This document shows, piece by piece, positions 9,089 through 16,282 of a DNA stretch of 57,976 bases. The position numbers and the translations under genes were made by a program. Numbering within the stretch: position 1 is the stretch's first letter; each line of letters starts with the position of its first letter. Source of the DNA: Gemmatimonadota bacterium (GTDB lineage: Bacteria > Gemmatimonadota > Gemmatimonadetes > Palauibacterales > KS3-K002); assembly GCA_020344015.1 (NCBI GenBank), contig CP070812.1, positions 4,573,990 through 4,631,965 of the forward strand, in the 5' to 3' direction. The notes under the pieces were generated by a model. The model did not search any database and had not been told where the DNA came from. It saw only the letters and a program-made list of their open reading frames with translations.

Positions 9089-10090
9089 TCAATCGATGAA
9101 ACCCTGATCGTCCATACCGCGCCGGCCAAAGCCCGCGCCGCCCTTCTTGAAGAAAGCGGCATCCTGCGCGTAGCTGGCCGTCAAGCCTTCGATCCGCGCC
9201 ATCTCTTCCGCGGACAGCGGTTGGAAGTTGGCGGCAATCGAGACGTTTTCCTCGAGCTGTTCCACGTTGTCACACCCGACGATCGTCGTACTCACGGGAT
9301 GGGTCATCACGTAGGACAGCGCGTCCTTCATCGTCGTCACACCACCCTCGCGGAACATGCGGCCGCGGGCCGGGATCTTCATAGCGATGATCCCCAACCC
9401 CTTCTCGACGGCCAGCGGAAGCAGTTCGTCGGCGAAGGGCAAGAAGTGAGGATCTGCCGGGTTCAGCGCCAGCAGTATCGTGTCGAATTCGAAAGTATTG
9501 AGCGCGCTTACGAGCGTCGCCGGATCATAGTGGCCGGTGATGCCGAGGAAGCGCACGATGCCTTCGTCGCGCGCCTGCTCTAGAGCTTCGATCGCGCCGT
9601 TGCCACCGAAGATCGTATCCAACTGCTCCTGGGTGCGCACATTGTGCAGCTGCCAGAGGTCGAGGTGATCGGTCTGCAGCAGGCGGAGGCTCTCCTCGAG
9701 CAGGCGCAGCGAGCCGTCCCGTGTGCGGTCGTGCGTCTTTGTGGCCAGGAACACCTCGTTCCGCCGGGTCGCCATGACTTCGCCGATGTAGGTCTGCGAG
9801 ATCCCACGGCCGTAGGCGGCGGCCGTATCGATGTAGTTCACGCCGAGGTCGATCGCGCGGTTGATGATGGTGATCGATTCGTCGTGAGTGCCGTCTCTCT
9901 CCAGCGTCGCCTGGCCGCCGAGGCTGAACAGTCGCACGTTGTACCCGGTGCGGCCGAATGGCCGCTCGGGCATCGGGCTCTGAGCGCTACCGTCTGCACC
10001 GAGGGCACTCTTGCAACCGAGGGCGAAAGCGGCGGCGCCGCCCGCTCCCACTTTCACGAAGTCCCGGCGGGTGAACTTACGGTTCGCCAT
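9089..10090 (-). CDS. Tat-exported aldo/keto reductase
   Basis: 333 residues. The N terminus MANRKFTRRDFVKVGAGGAAAF is a twin-arginine signal (RR-x-F-x-K), so the folded, probably cofactor-loaded protein should be exported. The mature part shows the aldo/keto reductase barrel: GRTGYNVRLFSLGGQ, the catalytic region DLGVNYIDTAAAYGRG (Asp and Tyr), and YVMTHPVSTTIVGCDN near the C terminus. These enzymes reduce carbonyls with NAD(P)H; the physiological substrate is not predictable. A strong GGAGG precedes the ATG by about 5 nt. It is the gene upstream of glutamate dehydrogenase on the same strand, with a 29-nt gap, so they may share a transcript. Confidence 0.88.
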   Translation of the reverse strand: MANRKFTRRDFVKVGAGGAAAFALGCKSALGADGSAQSPMPERPFGRTGYNVRLFSLGGQATLERDGTHDESITIINRAIDLGVNYIDTAAAYGRGISQTYIGEVMATRRNEVFLATKTHDRTRDGSLRLLEESLRLLQTDHLDLWQLHNVRTQEQLDTIFGGNGAIEALEQARDEGIVRFLGITGHYDPATLVSALNTFEFDTILLALNPADPHFLPFADELLPLAVEKGLGIIAMKIPARGRMFREGGVTTMKDALSYVMTHPVSTTIVGCDNVEQLEENVSIAANFQPLSAEEMARIEGLTASYAQDAAFFKKGGAGFGRRGMDDQGFID

Positions 10091-10168
10091 TACGGCCTCC
10101 TAGCTCGTAATCGTAAGAGTCGGCGTGGGATAGCAGGTCTATCGCGAGAAACGGGAATGCCTCCTTGT

Positions 10169-10223
10169 CGGGGAATCGGCCTGGAGAAGGCCTCTGGGGC
10201 TGGGAGGCTGAAGCGATTCCCCG
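10169..10223. repeat. Perfect 10-bp inverted repeat, 35-nt spacer
   Basis: CGGGGAATCG at 10169-10178 is the exact reverse complement of CGATTCCCCG at 10214-10223. The spacer holds smaller self-complementary words (GGCCT/AGGCC). In the minus direction it would lie in the 5' leader of the aldo/keto reductase gene, about 80-130 nt before its start. It may be an RNA stem or a looping operator. Confidence 0.45.
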
Positions 10224-10521
10224 GACATTATGGCCGGGTCCTTCCCTCGGACGCAAGGAGATGCTTCCGACTGGGAACGGACCGGGCGGCTGCCGACGCA
10301 GGATGGCGCCGACAATCGTATGGTCGAGCGACCGGGATTCAACCCCCGATTACTGCCGGAAAGAGGGTAACGATCCGAAGGAGACGCGCGATTCTGACCG
10401 TGGCCGCGTCACAGCTGCTGGCGGCTTGCGCCAGCGCAGGGCGGCAGGTGACAACCGGGTCGACCGGTTGCGCGTTCTCGTCGTCGCTCACATCGTTGTG
10501 GACCTGCTTTCACGATAGGTG

Positions 10522-10548
10522 ATTCTGCACGGCGTGGTGGTGCAGAAT
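10522..10548. promoter_or_regulatory. Perfect 9-bp palindrome with 9-nt spacer, possible operator or hairpin
   Basis: ATTCTGCAC (10522-10530) and GTGCAGAAT (10540-10548) are exact reverse complements. The site ends 54 nt before the ATG of the small gene at 10603. No T-run follows, so it is not an intrinsic terminator. The length and symmetry fit a dimeric repressor site or a leader hairpin. Confidence 0.4.
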
Positions 10549-10602
10549 GCAACCGGCGCGCTACTGGTCGCGCCTTGTTTGACGATCAGAGGAGGAACCT
10601 CA

Positions 10603-10887
10603 ATGTCTGACGATACCCGGGAACGCCTACGCGACGCCCTGATGAAGGAGTTCCGTACGCGGGGCGGTTACTGGAACGTCAATCCCATTGCGCCTGGTGC
10701 CGGTGAGGCGCCGCCTGACCGCTGGCTACTCCGGATCCATTCACGCCCCATCGCCAAGGCCGAGCTGCGGGCCGATATCGCTGAGGCCTATCTCAACGAT
10801 CCTACGGATCCGGAGGCTGCAGCGGCTTGGGAACGGGAGGTGCAGGCGATTTTCGAGTACGCGAAAGCCACCGATGAGCTGCTCTGA
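10603..10887 (+). CDS. Small hypothetical protein (94 aa)
   Basis: A 94-residue, charged, probably cytosolic and mostly helical protein that I do not recognise. The start is well supported: GAGGAGG lies 8-14 nt before the ATG at 10603 (an in-frame earlier start at 10519 would read through the palindrome). It contains GGYWNVNP near residues 21-28 and an Ala/Glu-rich helical second half. It stands alone, with 200 nt to the next gene. Nothing in the neighbours fixes a role. Confidence 0.65.
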   Translation: MSDDTRERLRDALMKEFRTRGGYWNVNPIAPGAGEAPPDRWLLRIHSRPIAKAELRADIAEAYLNDPTDPEAAAAWEREVQAIFEYAKATDELL

Positions 10888-11086
10888 GCGGGCGAAAAAC
10901 TTTGCAACCAAAGGATAGGGAGTTCCGGTCGAGGAGCTCCTCTCAGGCTGCCAGCCTCTCGCTCTAACTCCTTTAATCACAGCCAGTTGAATGTCGAGCC
11001 GCGGCGCCGGACCGGCTCGGCTCACCTCTTGCGTCCTCCCCGGGCAAGTGCCCAAGGCTCAGACGCAGGACGGAGGCGCGCTGGCA

Positions 11087-12046
11087 ATGTCAAAGGTCCA
11101 AGAGCGGTTCCCGGCGGATGCCGCAGGGACGTTTTCCCCGCCTGGGCCGGCGACCGTCACGGTTATCACGACCGATGAGGCGCTTGTGGCGGCGCTGTCG
11201 GGCGTTCTGCATTCAGACCGTTACCAACTCGAGCAGCGAACGCGGCCCGAACCGCTGGGCCGCTTTTTGGACGACCGGCGGAGCGACGCCGTGTTGCTCG
11301 ACTTGAGGTGGCTTCCGGTAAGCACGCGGATCGAGATCGGCAGGCAGCTTCGTGCGGCGCGCCGACGTCCGACGATGCCGCTGATCGGCATCTGCGATGT
11401 GCGTCTGTCTCTGGAAGGGCGGACGACGGCGTTGGCCGACGGGTTCTGGGACGTCATCGAGATGCCTTGCCAGGCGGCGGAGCTGGCGGCGAAGCTGGGG
11501 ACGTGGATCTGGCTCAAGCGGGATGTGGATGGGATTCAGTCGGGCATGCTGCTGGACATCAAGACGGGGCACTATACGGCGCTGGGGATCAAGCGTCGAT
11601 TGAGAGAGCTCGTCGCGCTGGCGCGGCGTATGAACGACCCGCTTTGTTGTATCGTGTTCGGGGTCGATCTTCCGCCCGACGACGTGAGGGTGCCCACCGA
11701 CCCGCTCTACGATATGGAGTTGAAGTTCTCGCTAGCGCTTCACCACGGGACACGCAACTCCGACGTGGTGGGACACCTCGAGTTCCTGAAGTTCATGGTG
11801 CTGGCGCCGCACACTCCGGCGGGTGGGGGCGTGCGCTTAGCGGAAAGGTTCACCTCGCTGTCGCTGTCGAAGCGGGTTGACGGTGAGTACCCCGTGACGT
11901 TGAGCGCCGGAATTGCCGGGATCGGAGGCAAGAACGGGCAGGTCCAGGCCTGCCCCGACCTGCTGCTGGTGGCCGCCAGCCGGGCGCTCAACGCGGCGCG
12001 CGCTGCTGGGACGGCCCAGGTTGCCGCAGCCTGGGGTGTAATGTGA
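11087..12046 (+). CDS. Pseudo-receiver plus degenerate GGDEF-domain protein
   Basis: 319 residues. Residues 20-140 resemble a response-regulator receiver domain (VITTDEALVAAL, then VLLDLRWLP with D72 at the phosphoacceptor position). The usual conserved lysine is replaced (EMPCQAAEL instead of a KPF-like motif), so phosphorylation is doubtful. Residues 175-315 have the shape of a diguanylate cyclase GGDEF domain: CCIVFGVDLPP, VTLSAGIAGIG and LLVAASRALNAARAAG. The signature itself is GHLEF at residues 229-233, so cyclase activity is unlikely. It may bind nucleotide or act by protein contacts. GGAGG lies about 8 nt before the chosen ATG; an earlier in-frame ATG at 10991 adds 32 residues with no domain. 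A 69-aa gene follows after 21 nt. Confidence 0.65.
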   Translation: MSKVQERFPADAAGTFSPPGPATVTVITTDEALVAALSGVLHSDRYQLEQRTRPEPLGRFLDDRRSDAVLLDLRWLPVSTRIEIGRQLRAARRRPTMPLIGICDVRLSLEGRTTALADGFWDVIEMPCQAAELAAKLGTWIWLKRDVDGIQSGMLLDIKTGHYTALGIKRRLRELVALARRMNDPLCCIVFGVDLPPDDVRVPTDPLYDMELKFSLALHHGTRNSDVVGHLEFLKFMVLAPHTPAGGGVRLAERFTSLSLSKRVDGEYPVTLSAGIAGIGGKNGQVQACPDLLLVAASRALNAARAAGTAQVAAAWGVM

Positions 12047-12067
12047 CCGACATAGGGAGTTAGTAAC

Positions 12068-12277
12068 ATGGCGGGCCAGAAGTCTAAAGCCGAACAGAAA
12101 CGACTGCGCGAGCTCGCGCGTCAGACGCTCGAAGCCTTCCGTGAACTGAACGCGGCTGCCGCAGAGACTGCGTTCGTGCGCAGCAGCGGTCCAAACGGTG
12201 AGAGCATGGCGCGCGCCGGCGAATTGCTCGAGTCCGTGATAGCCGAGCTTCGCGGAACGGCCAAGGTGCCCGGCTAG
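12068..12277 (+). CDS. Small hypothetical helical protein (69 aa)
   Basis: 69 residues, rich in Lys, Arg, Ala and Glu, probably one long helix followed by a second; it starts MAGQKSKAEQKRL. It is preceded by AGGGAG, 9-10 nt before the ATG, and lies 21 nt after the pseudo-receiver/GGDEF gene, so the two are likely co-transcribed. Not recognised. The stop codon lies within a 16-bp palindrome that may end the transcript. Confidence 0.6.
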   Translation: MAGQKSKAEQKRLRELARQTLEAFRELNAAAAETAFVRSSGPNGESMARAGELLESVIAELRGTAKVPG

Positions 12278-12283
12278 CCGGGC
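12268..12283. terminator. 16-bp GC palindrome at the end of the 69-aa gene
   Basis: GCCCGGCTAGCCGGGC is a perfect palindrome that includes the TAG stop. There is no T-run after it, so Rho-independent termination is uncertain; it could also protect the 3' end of the RNA. Confidence 0.3.
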
Positions 12284-12371
12284 CGTCCCCGACCCCCTGA
12301 CATCCGCCGGGGCATCCTGCTAGGTTCCCTCCATCACTCGGAAGCCCGGCTGGCCCGACGTTGGGGGAAGG

Positions 12372-12797
12372 GTGAACGAACGAAGCTGGATCAAGACCGC
12401 AACACTAACCGCCCTGATCGTACTCTGCCTACCGGAGACGACCGCAGCACAGATCCCGTTCGAGATCCTTCAGGAAGATCTGCAGGCGGTCGACACGACC
12501 GCGATGCGCTGGTCGAACGTGCGAATGCACACGGGCGGCGTCGAGGGTGAGCTCAGCTACCGGGTTCTGGAGGTGAGCGAAGGCGGGTGCAAGGCGGTGG
12601 CTCTGCTCGGGGGCCTTCGGCTGCGCAACCTCTATCGTCGCGAGAACCAGAAAGACCCCGTCACGCTGCAATTGACGGCCCGCTGTCCCGGCTACCGTGC
12701 CGTCTTGGACTATGACGGCGTCGTCGCGCGCCTCGAGCTGCGCGACGGAGCCACCGGACGGCTCGTCTATCAAGGACGCACGCGCGGCTTTCCCTAG
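12372..12797 (+). CDS. Secreted hypothetical protein (141 aa)
   Basis: 141 residues starting with a GTG. Residues 1-27 form a Sec signal peptide (basic start, then ATLTALIVLCLPETTAAQ, cleavage likely after TAA or TTAAQ). The mature part, about 115 residues, is probably beta-rich and has two cysteines that could form a disulfide (EGGCKAV and TARCPGY). I do not recognise the family. It is preceded by a purine-rich GGGGGAAGG directly before the GTG. It stands alone, convergent with the Crp-type regulator. Confidence 0.6.
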   Translation: MNERSWIKTATLTALIVLCLPETTAAQIPFEILQEDLQAVDTTAMRWSNVRMHTGGVEGELSYRVLEVSEGGCKAVALLGGLRLRNLYRRENQKDPVTLQLTARCPGYRAVLDYDGVVARLELRDGATGRLVYQGRTRGFP

Positions 12798-12865
12798 AGC
12801 TTTCCAGCAAAGAGAACGCCGCAGCTCATCGCACCGCCGTTCTGGCCTTGGCGATGGCGGGGCGA

Positions 12866-13570
12866 CTACTCCCCGACTGCGTCGCCGAACTGCGGTAGCC
12901 TGATCCGTTCGGTCAGCGCACGCCGATCGAGGATGAGGAAGTGATGGTTACGGCTGTCCACCAGCCCCTGGCGCTTGAACTCGGCCAGAACGGTAGTCAC
13001 CGTTTCCCGCGTCGACCCGATCAGGTCGGCCATCTCCTGGTGCGTGAACCAGTAGGGCACCTCGATCCCGCGCTCGTTTTCCGAGCCATAGCGATCGGCC
13101 AACCAGATGATCGTGCCGGCGAGCCGTGAGGGGACGTCGAGGAAGGCGAGCATCTTGATCCGCTCGTCCACGTGGGTCATGACCTCGGCGGCGTAACGGA
13201 GCAGGGCGCGGGTCAGCCCGGGGTCGCGGGCGAGCAGCTCCCGCAACGCTTCGGCGTCGATCGAGAGCAACTCGCTGCTCTCCGCGGCGGTGGCCGACAG
13301 GACCCGGTAGGGCATGCCCGCCAGTGCTTCCAGCCCGAACAGCTCACCTTCAGCGGCAAAGCTGACCGTGATGCCGCGGTCTTCCCAATCGCGATCGCGA
13401 AGTCGGGCACGGCCCCGGACCACGACGTACAGCGTGTCGGCGGGCTGGCCCAGCTCGTAGACGCCTTCATTCTTTCGGTAGCTGCGCACCGAGCCGATCG
13501 CCCGCAACGCATCCACCTGCGAGGCGGAGAGGCTCTTAAGAACTGCCATCGGCCGCTGCCCGAATCGCAT
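12866..13570 (-). CDS. Crp/Fnr-family transcription regulator
   Basis: 234 residues. The N-terminal half is a cyclic-nucleotide-binding-type beta barrel (YRKNEGVYELGQPADTLYVVVRGRARL, then GELFGLEAL). After the long dimer helix comes a winged helix-turn-helix, FTHQEMADLIGSTRETVTTVLAEFKRQGLV (split: recognition helix in STRETVTTVLAEF). There is no cysteine anywhere, so it is not an oxygen-sensing Fe-S FNR; the ligand is unknown. I chose the ATG at 13570 because AAGGAG lies 7 nt before it; a TTG at 13588 would add six residues. No obvious target gene is adjacent; a long repeat lies upstream. Confidence 0.9.
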   Translation of the reverse strand: MRFGQRPMAVLKSLSASQVDALRAIGSVRSYRKNEGVYELGQPADTLYVVVRGRARLRDRDWEDRGITVSFAAEGELFGLEALAGMPYRVLSATAAESSELLSIDAEALRELLARDPGLTRALLRYAAEVMTHVDERIKMLAFLDVPSRLAGTIIWLADRYGSENERGIEVPYWFTHQEMADLIGSTRETVTTVLAEFKRQGLVDSRNHHFLILDRRALTERIRLPQFGDAVGE

Positions 13571-13695
13571 AGCCGACTCCTTCTCCAAGATAGTTGGTGG
13601 GACGGCGCTCTTACCCTAGCGCCGGCCGCACGCCTTGGCAATGGGGACCGTAGGGTCTCCTACAATATAGGGAAGGCAGGCGGGCGCAAACCAGT

Positions 13696-13850
13696 CGGGA
13701 TTTTGGGATTCGGGGATTCGGGGATTCGGCGGATGGGGATTTGGGAAGTGGGAATCCGGGAATCCGTGGAATCCGTGGAATCGGGGATTCGGGGATTCAA
13801 AAGGAAGACACGAACGCGCGAACCCCCGAAGACCCGAATCCCCAACTCTC
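13696..13850. repeat. Intergenic palindromic word repeat, family 1, copy A
   Basis: The left part is made of repeated GGGATTCGG-like words (13704-13728 and again near 13782-13798) and a middle part of GGAATCCGT words. The right part (CGAACCCCCGAAGACCCG, then AATCCCC) is their rough reverse complement. It shares the exact 18-mer AATCCGTGGAATCCGTGG (13761-13778) with copy B at 47724-47741, and both copies end with CCCAAC. It fills most of the 379-nt gap between the Crp regulator and the ECF sigma gene and ends just before a putative sigma promoter. It is not coding in any consistent way. Confidence 0.8.
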
Positions 13851-13858
13851 GAAGCGGT

Positions 13859-13883
13859 GAACCTTTTCTCTCGTTCGGGCGTT
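13859..13883 (+). promoter_or_regulatory. Candidate autoregulatory ECF promoter of the sigma operon
   Basis: GTGAACCTT (GAAC from 13859) and CGTT at 13880-13883 have the spacing of a typical ECF promoter. The ATG of the sigma gene is 66 nt downstream. Autoregulation is common in ECF/anti-sigma operons; here it is inferred from pattern alone. Confidence 0.4.
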
Positions 13884-13949
13884 GCAGAGAGTGAAATCGC
13901 AGGCTAGATAGGGGGCGAGAGCCCTGACTCCAACCATCTGAAGTGACTG

Positions 13950-14504
13950 ATGGGAGAAGACAGTAGCGGCAAGCAGAAGGAGTTCGAGAGTGAGGCGCTG
14001 GTCCATCTGGACACCCTATACAACGTTGCGCTTCGCCTCACCGGGAACGCCTCAGATGCCGAGGACCTCGTCCAGGACACTGTGACGAAGGCGTATCGGG
14101 CCTGGGACAAGTATGAGGCCGGTACAAACTGTCGCGCCTGGCTCGTGACGATCATGCGGAACACGTTCATCAACCAGTTCCGCCGTCGCAGCAAGCAACC
14201 GAGCCCGGTCCAATTCGACGCGGTTGAAGACATTTCGGTATTCGAGGAGGTCCAGGAGCGGGATCCGGAGGGGTCTTTCTTCCATTCCATCGTCGACGAG
14301 GAAGTGAAGCGTGCGATACAGGAGCTGCCGGAGGAGTTCCGCATGCCGGTCATTTTGAGCGACGTCGAGGGGTTGAGCTACGCCGAGATCGCCGAGATCC
14401 TCGAGCTGCCGGTTGGCACAGTGAAGTCGCGTCTGTTCCGTGGACGGCGCCGTCTGCAGCAGCGGCTGTACGAATACGCAACGGAAATGGGTTACATCAG
14501 ATGA
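13950..14504 (+). CDS. ECF RNA polymerase sigma factor (SigR/SigH-like)
   Basis: 184 residues with only regions 2 and 4, as in ECF sigma factors. Region 2 includes YNVALRLTGNASDAEDLVQDTV and the -10-binding part TNCRAWLVTIMRN; region 4 includes LSYAEIAEILELPVGTVKSRLFRGRRRL. The overall sequence resembles the group that answers thiol-oxidative stress (SigR/SigH) and pairs with zinc anti-sigma factors. Such an anti-sigma gene follows with a 4-nt overlap (ATGA at 14501-14504). A GAAC/CGTT promoter lies upstream for probable self-activation. The long repeat just before it is shared with the other sigma operon of this window. Confidence 0.93.
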   Translation: MGEDSSGKQKEFESEALVHLDTLYNVALRLTGNASDAEDLVQDTVTKAYRAWDKYEAGTNCRAWLVTIMRNTFINQFRRRSKQPSPVQFDAVEDISVFEEVQERDPEGSFFHSIVDEEVKRAIQELPEEFRMPVILSDVEGLSYAEIAEILELPVGTVKSRLFRGRRRLQQRLYEYATEMGYIR

Positions 14505-14791
14505 CGGGGTTCATCAGGGACATAATGGAAAAGATGATGCCGCAGCCTGGCGGTATCGATTGCGGCGGAGTCATGGCGCAGCTCTATGAGTACCTCGACG
14601 GGGAGTTGGATGACCCGGCACTACAGGAGAAGATTCGAGCGCACCTAGAGAAATGCCGGAGGTGCTATCCGCGCTACAACTTCGAGAAGGCATTCCTGCG
14701 CTTCGTGTCCGACCGGGGTCACACGAGCGCGCCTCCGGAGCTGCGGCGCAAGATCTTCCAGACCCTCCTCGAAGAGGAGGGCCACGACTGA
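14501..14791 (+). CDS. Zinc-binding anti-sigma factor (ZAS, RsrA-like)
   Basis: 96 residues. The zinc motif is complete: C21 (GGIDCGGVM), H48, C52 and C55 (HLEKCRRC), the arrangement of the redox-sensing RsrA/ChrR-type ZAS domain. In RsrA-like proteins zinc-bound, reduced protein holds the sigma factor and disulfide formation releases it. There is no membrane segment, so it is a cytoplasmic sensor. The protein ends shortly after the domain with an acidic tail. The start overlaps the sigma stop by 4 nt, which supports stoichiometric, coupled synthesis. Confidence 0.9.
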   Translation: MTGFIRDIMEKMMPQPGGIDCGGVMAQLYEYLDGELDDPALQEKIRAHLEKCRRCYPRYNFEKAFLRFVSDRGHTSAPPELRRKIFQTLLEEEGHD

Positions 14792-14793
14792 GC

Positions 14794-14810
14794 CTGGGAT
14801 CCCCTCCCAG
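14794..14810. terminator. Short hairpin after the sigma/anti-sigma operon
   Basis: CTGGGA (14794-14799) and TCCCAG (14805-14810) form a 6-bp stem with a 5-nt loop two nt after the anti-sigma stop. The following sequence has no clear T-run, so termination is possible but weakly supported. Confidence 0.3.
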
Positions 14811-14871
14811 CCCGCAGTAAGCCCGTCTTGCCGCTACATGCACTCCGAGGGTATGCTGGTCGGTAGACATC

Positions 14872-15060
14872 ATGAGCGAGAAGAAACGTCTCTATCGGGT
14901 AACGATCCGCTACCTGGGCCAGGTCCAGCAATACGAGGTGTTCGAAGTCGAAGCCGCCGACCTGCGCGAGGCACTCATCGCGGCGGCCGAGCGCTTCGGC
15001 GACGTGCTTGCCGAGTCCGCGGACCTGATCGAGATCAGGGTTTCGAATCCAGCAGAGTGA
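14872..15060 (+). CDS. Small hypothetical protein (62 aa)
   Basis: 62 residues with a beta-beta-alpha-beta pattern (RLYRVTIRYLGQVQQYEVFEV, an alanine-rich helix, then LIEIRVSN). I do not recognise a named family. It ends 9 nt before the E1-alpha gene, so the two are probably one operon. The ATG at 14872 has only a weak purine stretch upstream. Confidence 0.6.
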   Translation: MSEKKRLYRVTIRYLGQVQQYEVFEVEAADLREALIAAAERFGDVLAESADLIEIRVSNPAE

Positions 15061-15069
15061 GTTGCTCAG

Positions 15070-16251
15070 GTGCAGCGGTATCCCGCGTTTGACCCGCCCG
15101 AATACGTCGATTGGTCGCCCGATCCGGAGGTCATGCGGCAGTTCCGTGCGACGATCGAAGCAGACTCCGGCAGGCGCGACTGCGTCGAGCGGCTGAGCGT
15201 CGAGCGGTTGGTGGCTCTTTATGCTGGGATGGTCCGGTTCCGCCTGCACGACATCTTCCTCAAGCGCTGGGTCCGTCAGGGCGTGATCTCGAAAGCGTGG
15301 CTGGGCACTGGCGAGGAGGCGACGACTGTGGGTCCGGTCCACGCGCTCGACCGCGGTGGTGAGGAAGGCGACATCGTAGGCCCGATGATCCGCAACGCCG
15401 GTGCCTGCCACGAGATGGGCATGTCGGTGGCGGACATGTTCCGGGGGTATCTAGCCACGGCCGACTCGCCGACTCGCGGGCGCGACCTTCATATCGGCGG
15501 GCGCGAGTACGGTGTGATCACCCCTGTCAGCCTGGTGGGCAGCCTCGCACCGGTGATCGCAGGACTCGGGTTGGCTTTTCGCTTGCAGGGATCCAAGCGG
15601 CTGGCGCTCACCTGGGTGGGCGACGGCGCGACGAAGACGGGTGAAGTGCACGAGGCGTTCAATCTGGCGGCGGTGCAGCGGCTGCCCGTCATCTTCATCA
15701 TTCAGAACAACCAGGTGGCGCTGGGCACACTACTGGATGACCACCACGCCGGCGCGGACTTCTCCGAGTGGGCGCGGGTCTATGGGGCTGCATGTGCCGC
15801 GTTCGACGGCAACAATGTGTTGGACGCTCATGCCGCCACGCGTTGGGCGGTCGAGAAGTGCCGCTCGGGCGAGGGCCCTGTCCTGCTTTCAGCCGAGACG
15901 TTCCGGATGGGAGGCCATGCGACGCACGACGAGGCTGAGGCGCGGGAACTGTTCCCCCCCGAGACCTTCGCTTTCTGGGGGCGCCGCGATCCGATCGGCT
16001 GTTACGAGACATGGCTGCTGGAGGGGGCGCTCGACCTGAGTACGGGCGAGCCGGTGGCGCCGGGCTCGGCAGTGGAATCGAACCGCGCCGTCTTAGCGGA
16101 GGCCGAGGCGGCTGTCACGGCCGAGATAGAATCGGCCGCCGAAGAGGCGCTGGCCAGCCGGACCGACATGCCGGCCGCGGAGAGCGCCGTCGAGGGGGTA
16201 TACGGCGAGTGGCCGGACACGAGCAATCCAGGTCCGGCGCCGTTCTATTGA
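15070..16251 (+). CDS. Thiamine-diphosphate-dependent 2-oxoacid dehydrogenase E1 alpha subunit
   Basis: 393 residues, normal for E1 alpha of pyruvate or branched-chain 2-oxoacid dehydrogenase. The ThDP/Mg motif GDGATKTGEVHEAFNLAA...NN is complete, and the phosphorylation-loop region appears as FRMGGHATHDEAE. The N-terminal extension before MVRFRLHD is about 55 residues. A partner E1 beta, E2 or E3 gene is not next to it; the neighbours are a 62-aa unknown and an M42 peptidase. The real substrate cannot be set. The GTG at 15070 follows the previous stop by 9 nt. pdhA and bkdA1 are both possible names, so none is given. Confidence 0.88.
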   Translation: MQRYPAFDPPEYVDWSPDPEVMRQFRATIEADSGRRDCVERLSVERLVALYAGMVRFRLHDIFLKRWVRQGVISKAWLGTGEEATTVGPVHALDRGGEEGDIVGPMIRNAGACHEMGMSVADMFRGYLATADSPTRGRDLHIGGREYGVITPVSLVGSLAPVIAGLGLAFRLQGSKRLALTWVGDGATKTGEVHEAFNLAAVQRLPVIFIIQNNQVALGTLLDDHHAGADFSEWARVYGAACAAFDGNNVLDAHAATRWAVEKCRSGEGPVLLSAETFRMGGHATHDEAEARELFPPETFAFWGRRDPIGCYETWLLEGALDLSTGEPVAPGSAVESNRAVLAEAEAAVTAEIESAAEEALASRTDMPAAESAVEGVYGEWPDTSNPGPAPFY

Positions 16252-16282
16252 GACAATCAGACAAACGAGAGCACAGACTACC

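Larger units (their letters stand above)
10091..10602. other. 512-nt intergenic region with two inverted repeats
   Basis: No convincing gene is seen. A 117-codon frame on the plus strand (10165-10518) has an arginine/glycine-rich composition with no domain and no ribosome site. The region holds two perfect inverted repeats, listed separately, and divergent starts: the aldo/keto reductase on the minus strand and a small gene on the plus strand. It is probably a double promoter region with leader sequences. Confidence 0.5.

Noticed and set aside
10165..10518. A 117-codon open frame in the gap upstream of the 94-aa gene
   Set aside because: Composition is arginine/glycine-rich with no ribosome site or domain; GC-rich DNA easily gives such frames.
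13696..13850. CRISPR array
   Set aside because: The repeated words are 8-9 nt, nearly tandem and have no regular unique spacers; no cas gene is present.
13172..13894. A 240-codon frame antisense to the Crp regulator running into repeat copy A
   Set aside because: It mirrors the Crp gene and then translates repeat words, so it is not a believable protein.
15030..15060. tRNA T-arm-like sequence (GGTTTCGAATCC)
   Set aside because: It lies inside the end of the 62-aa gene and no acceptor or anticodon stem can be built around it.
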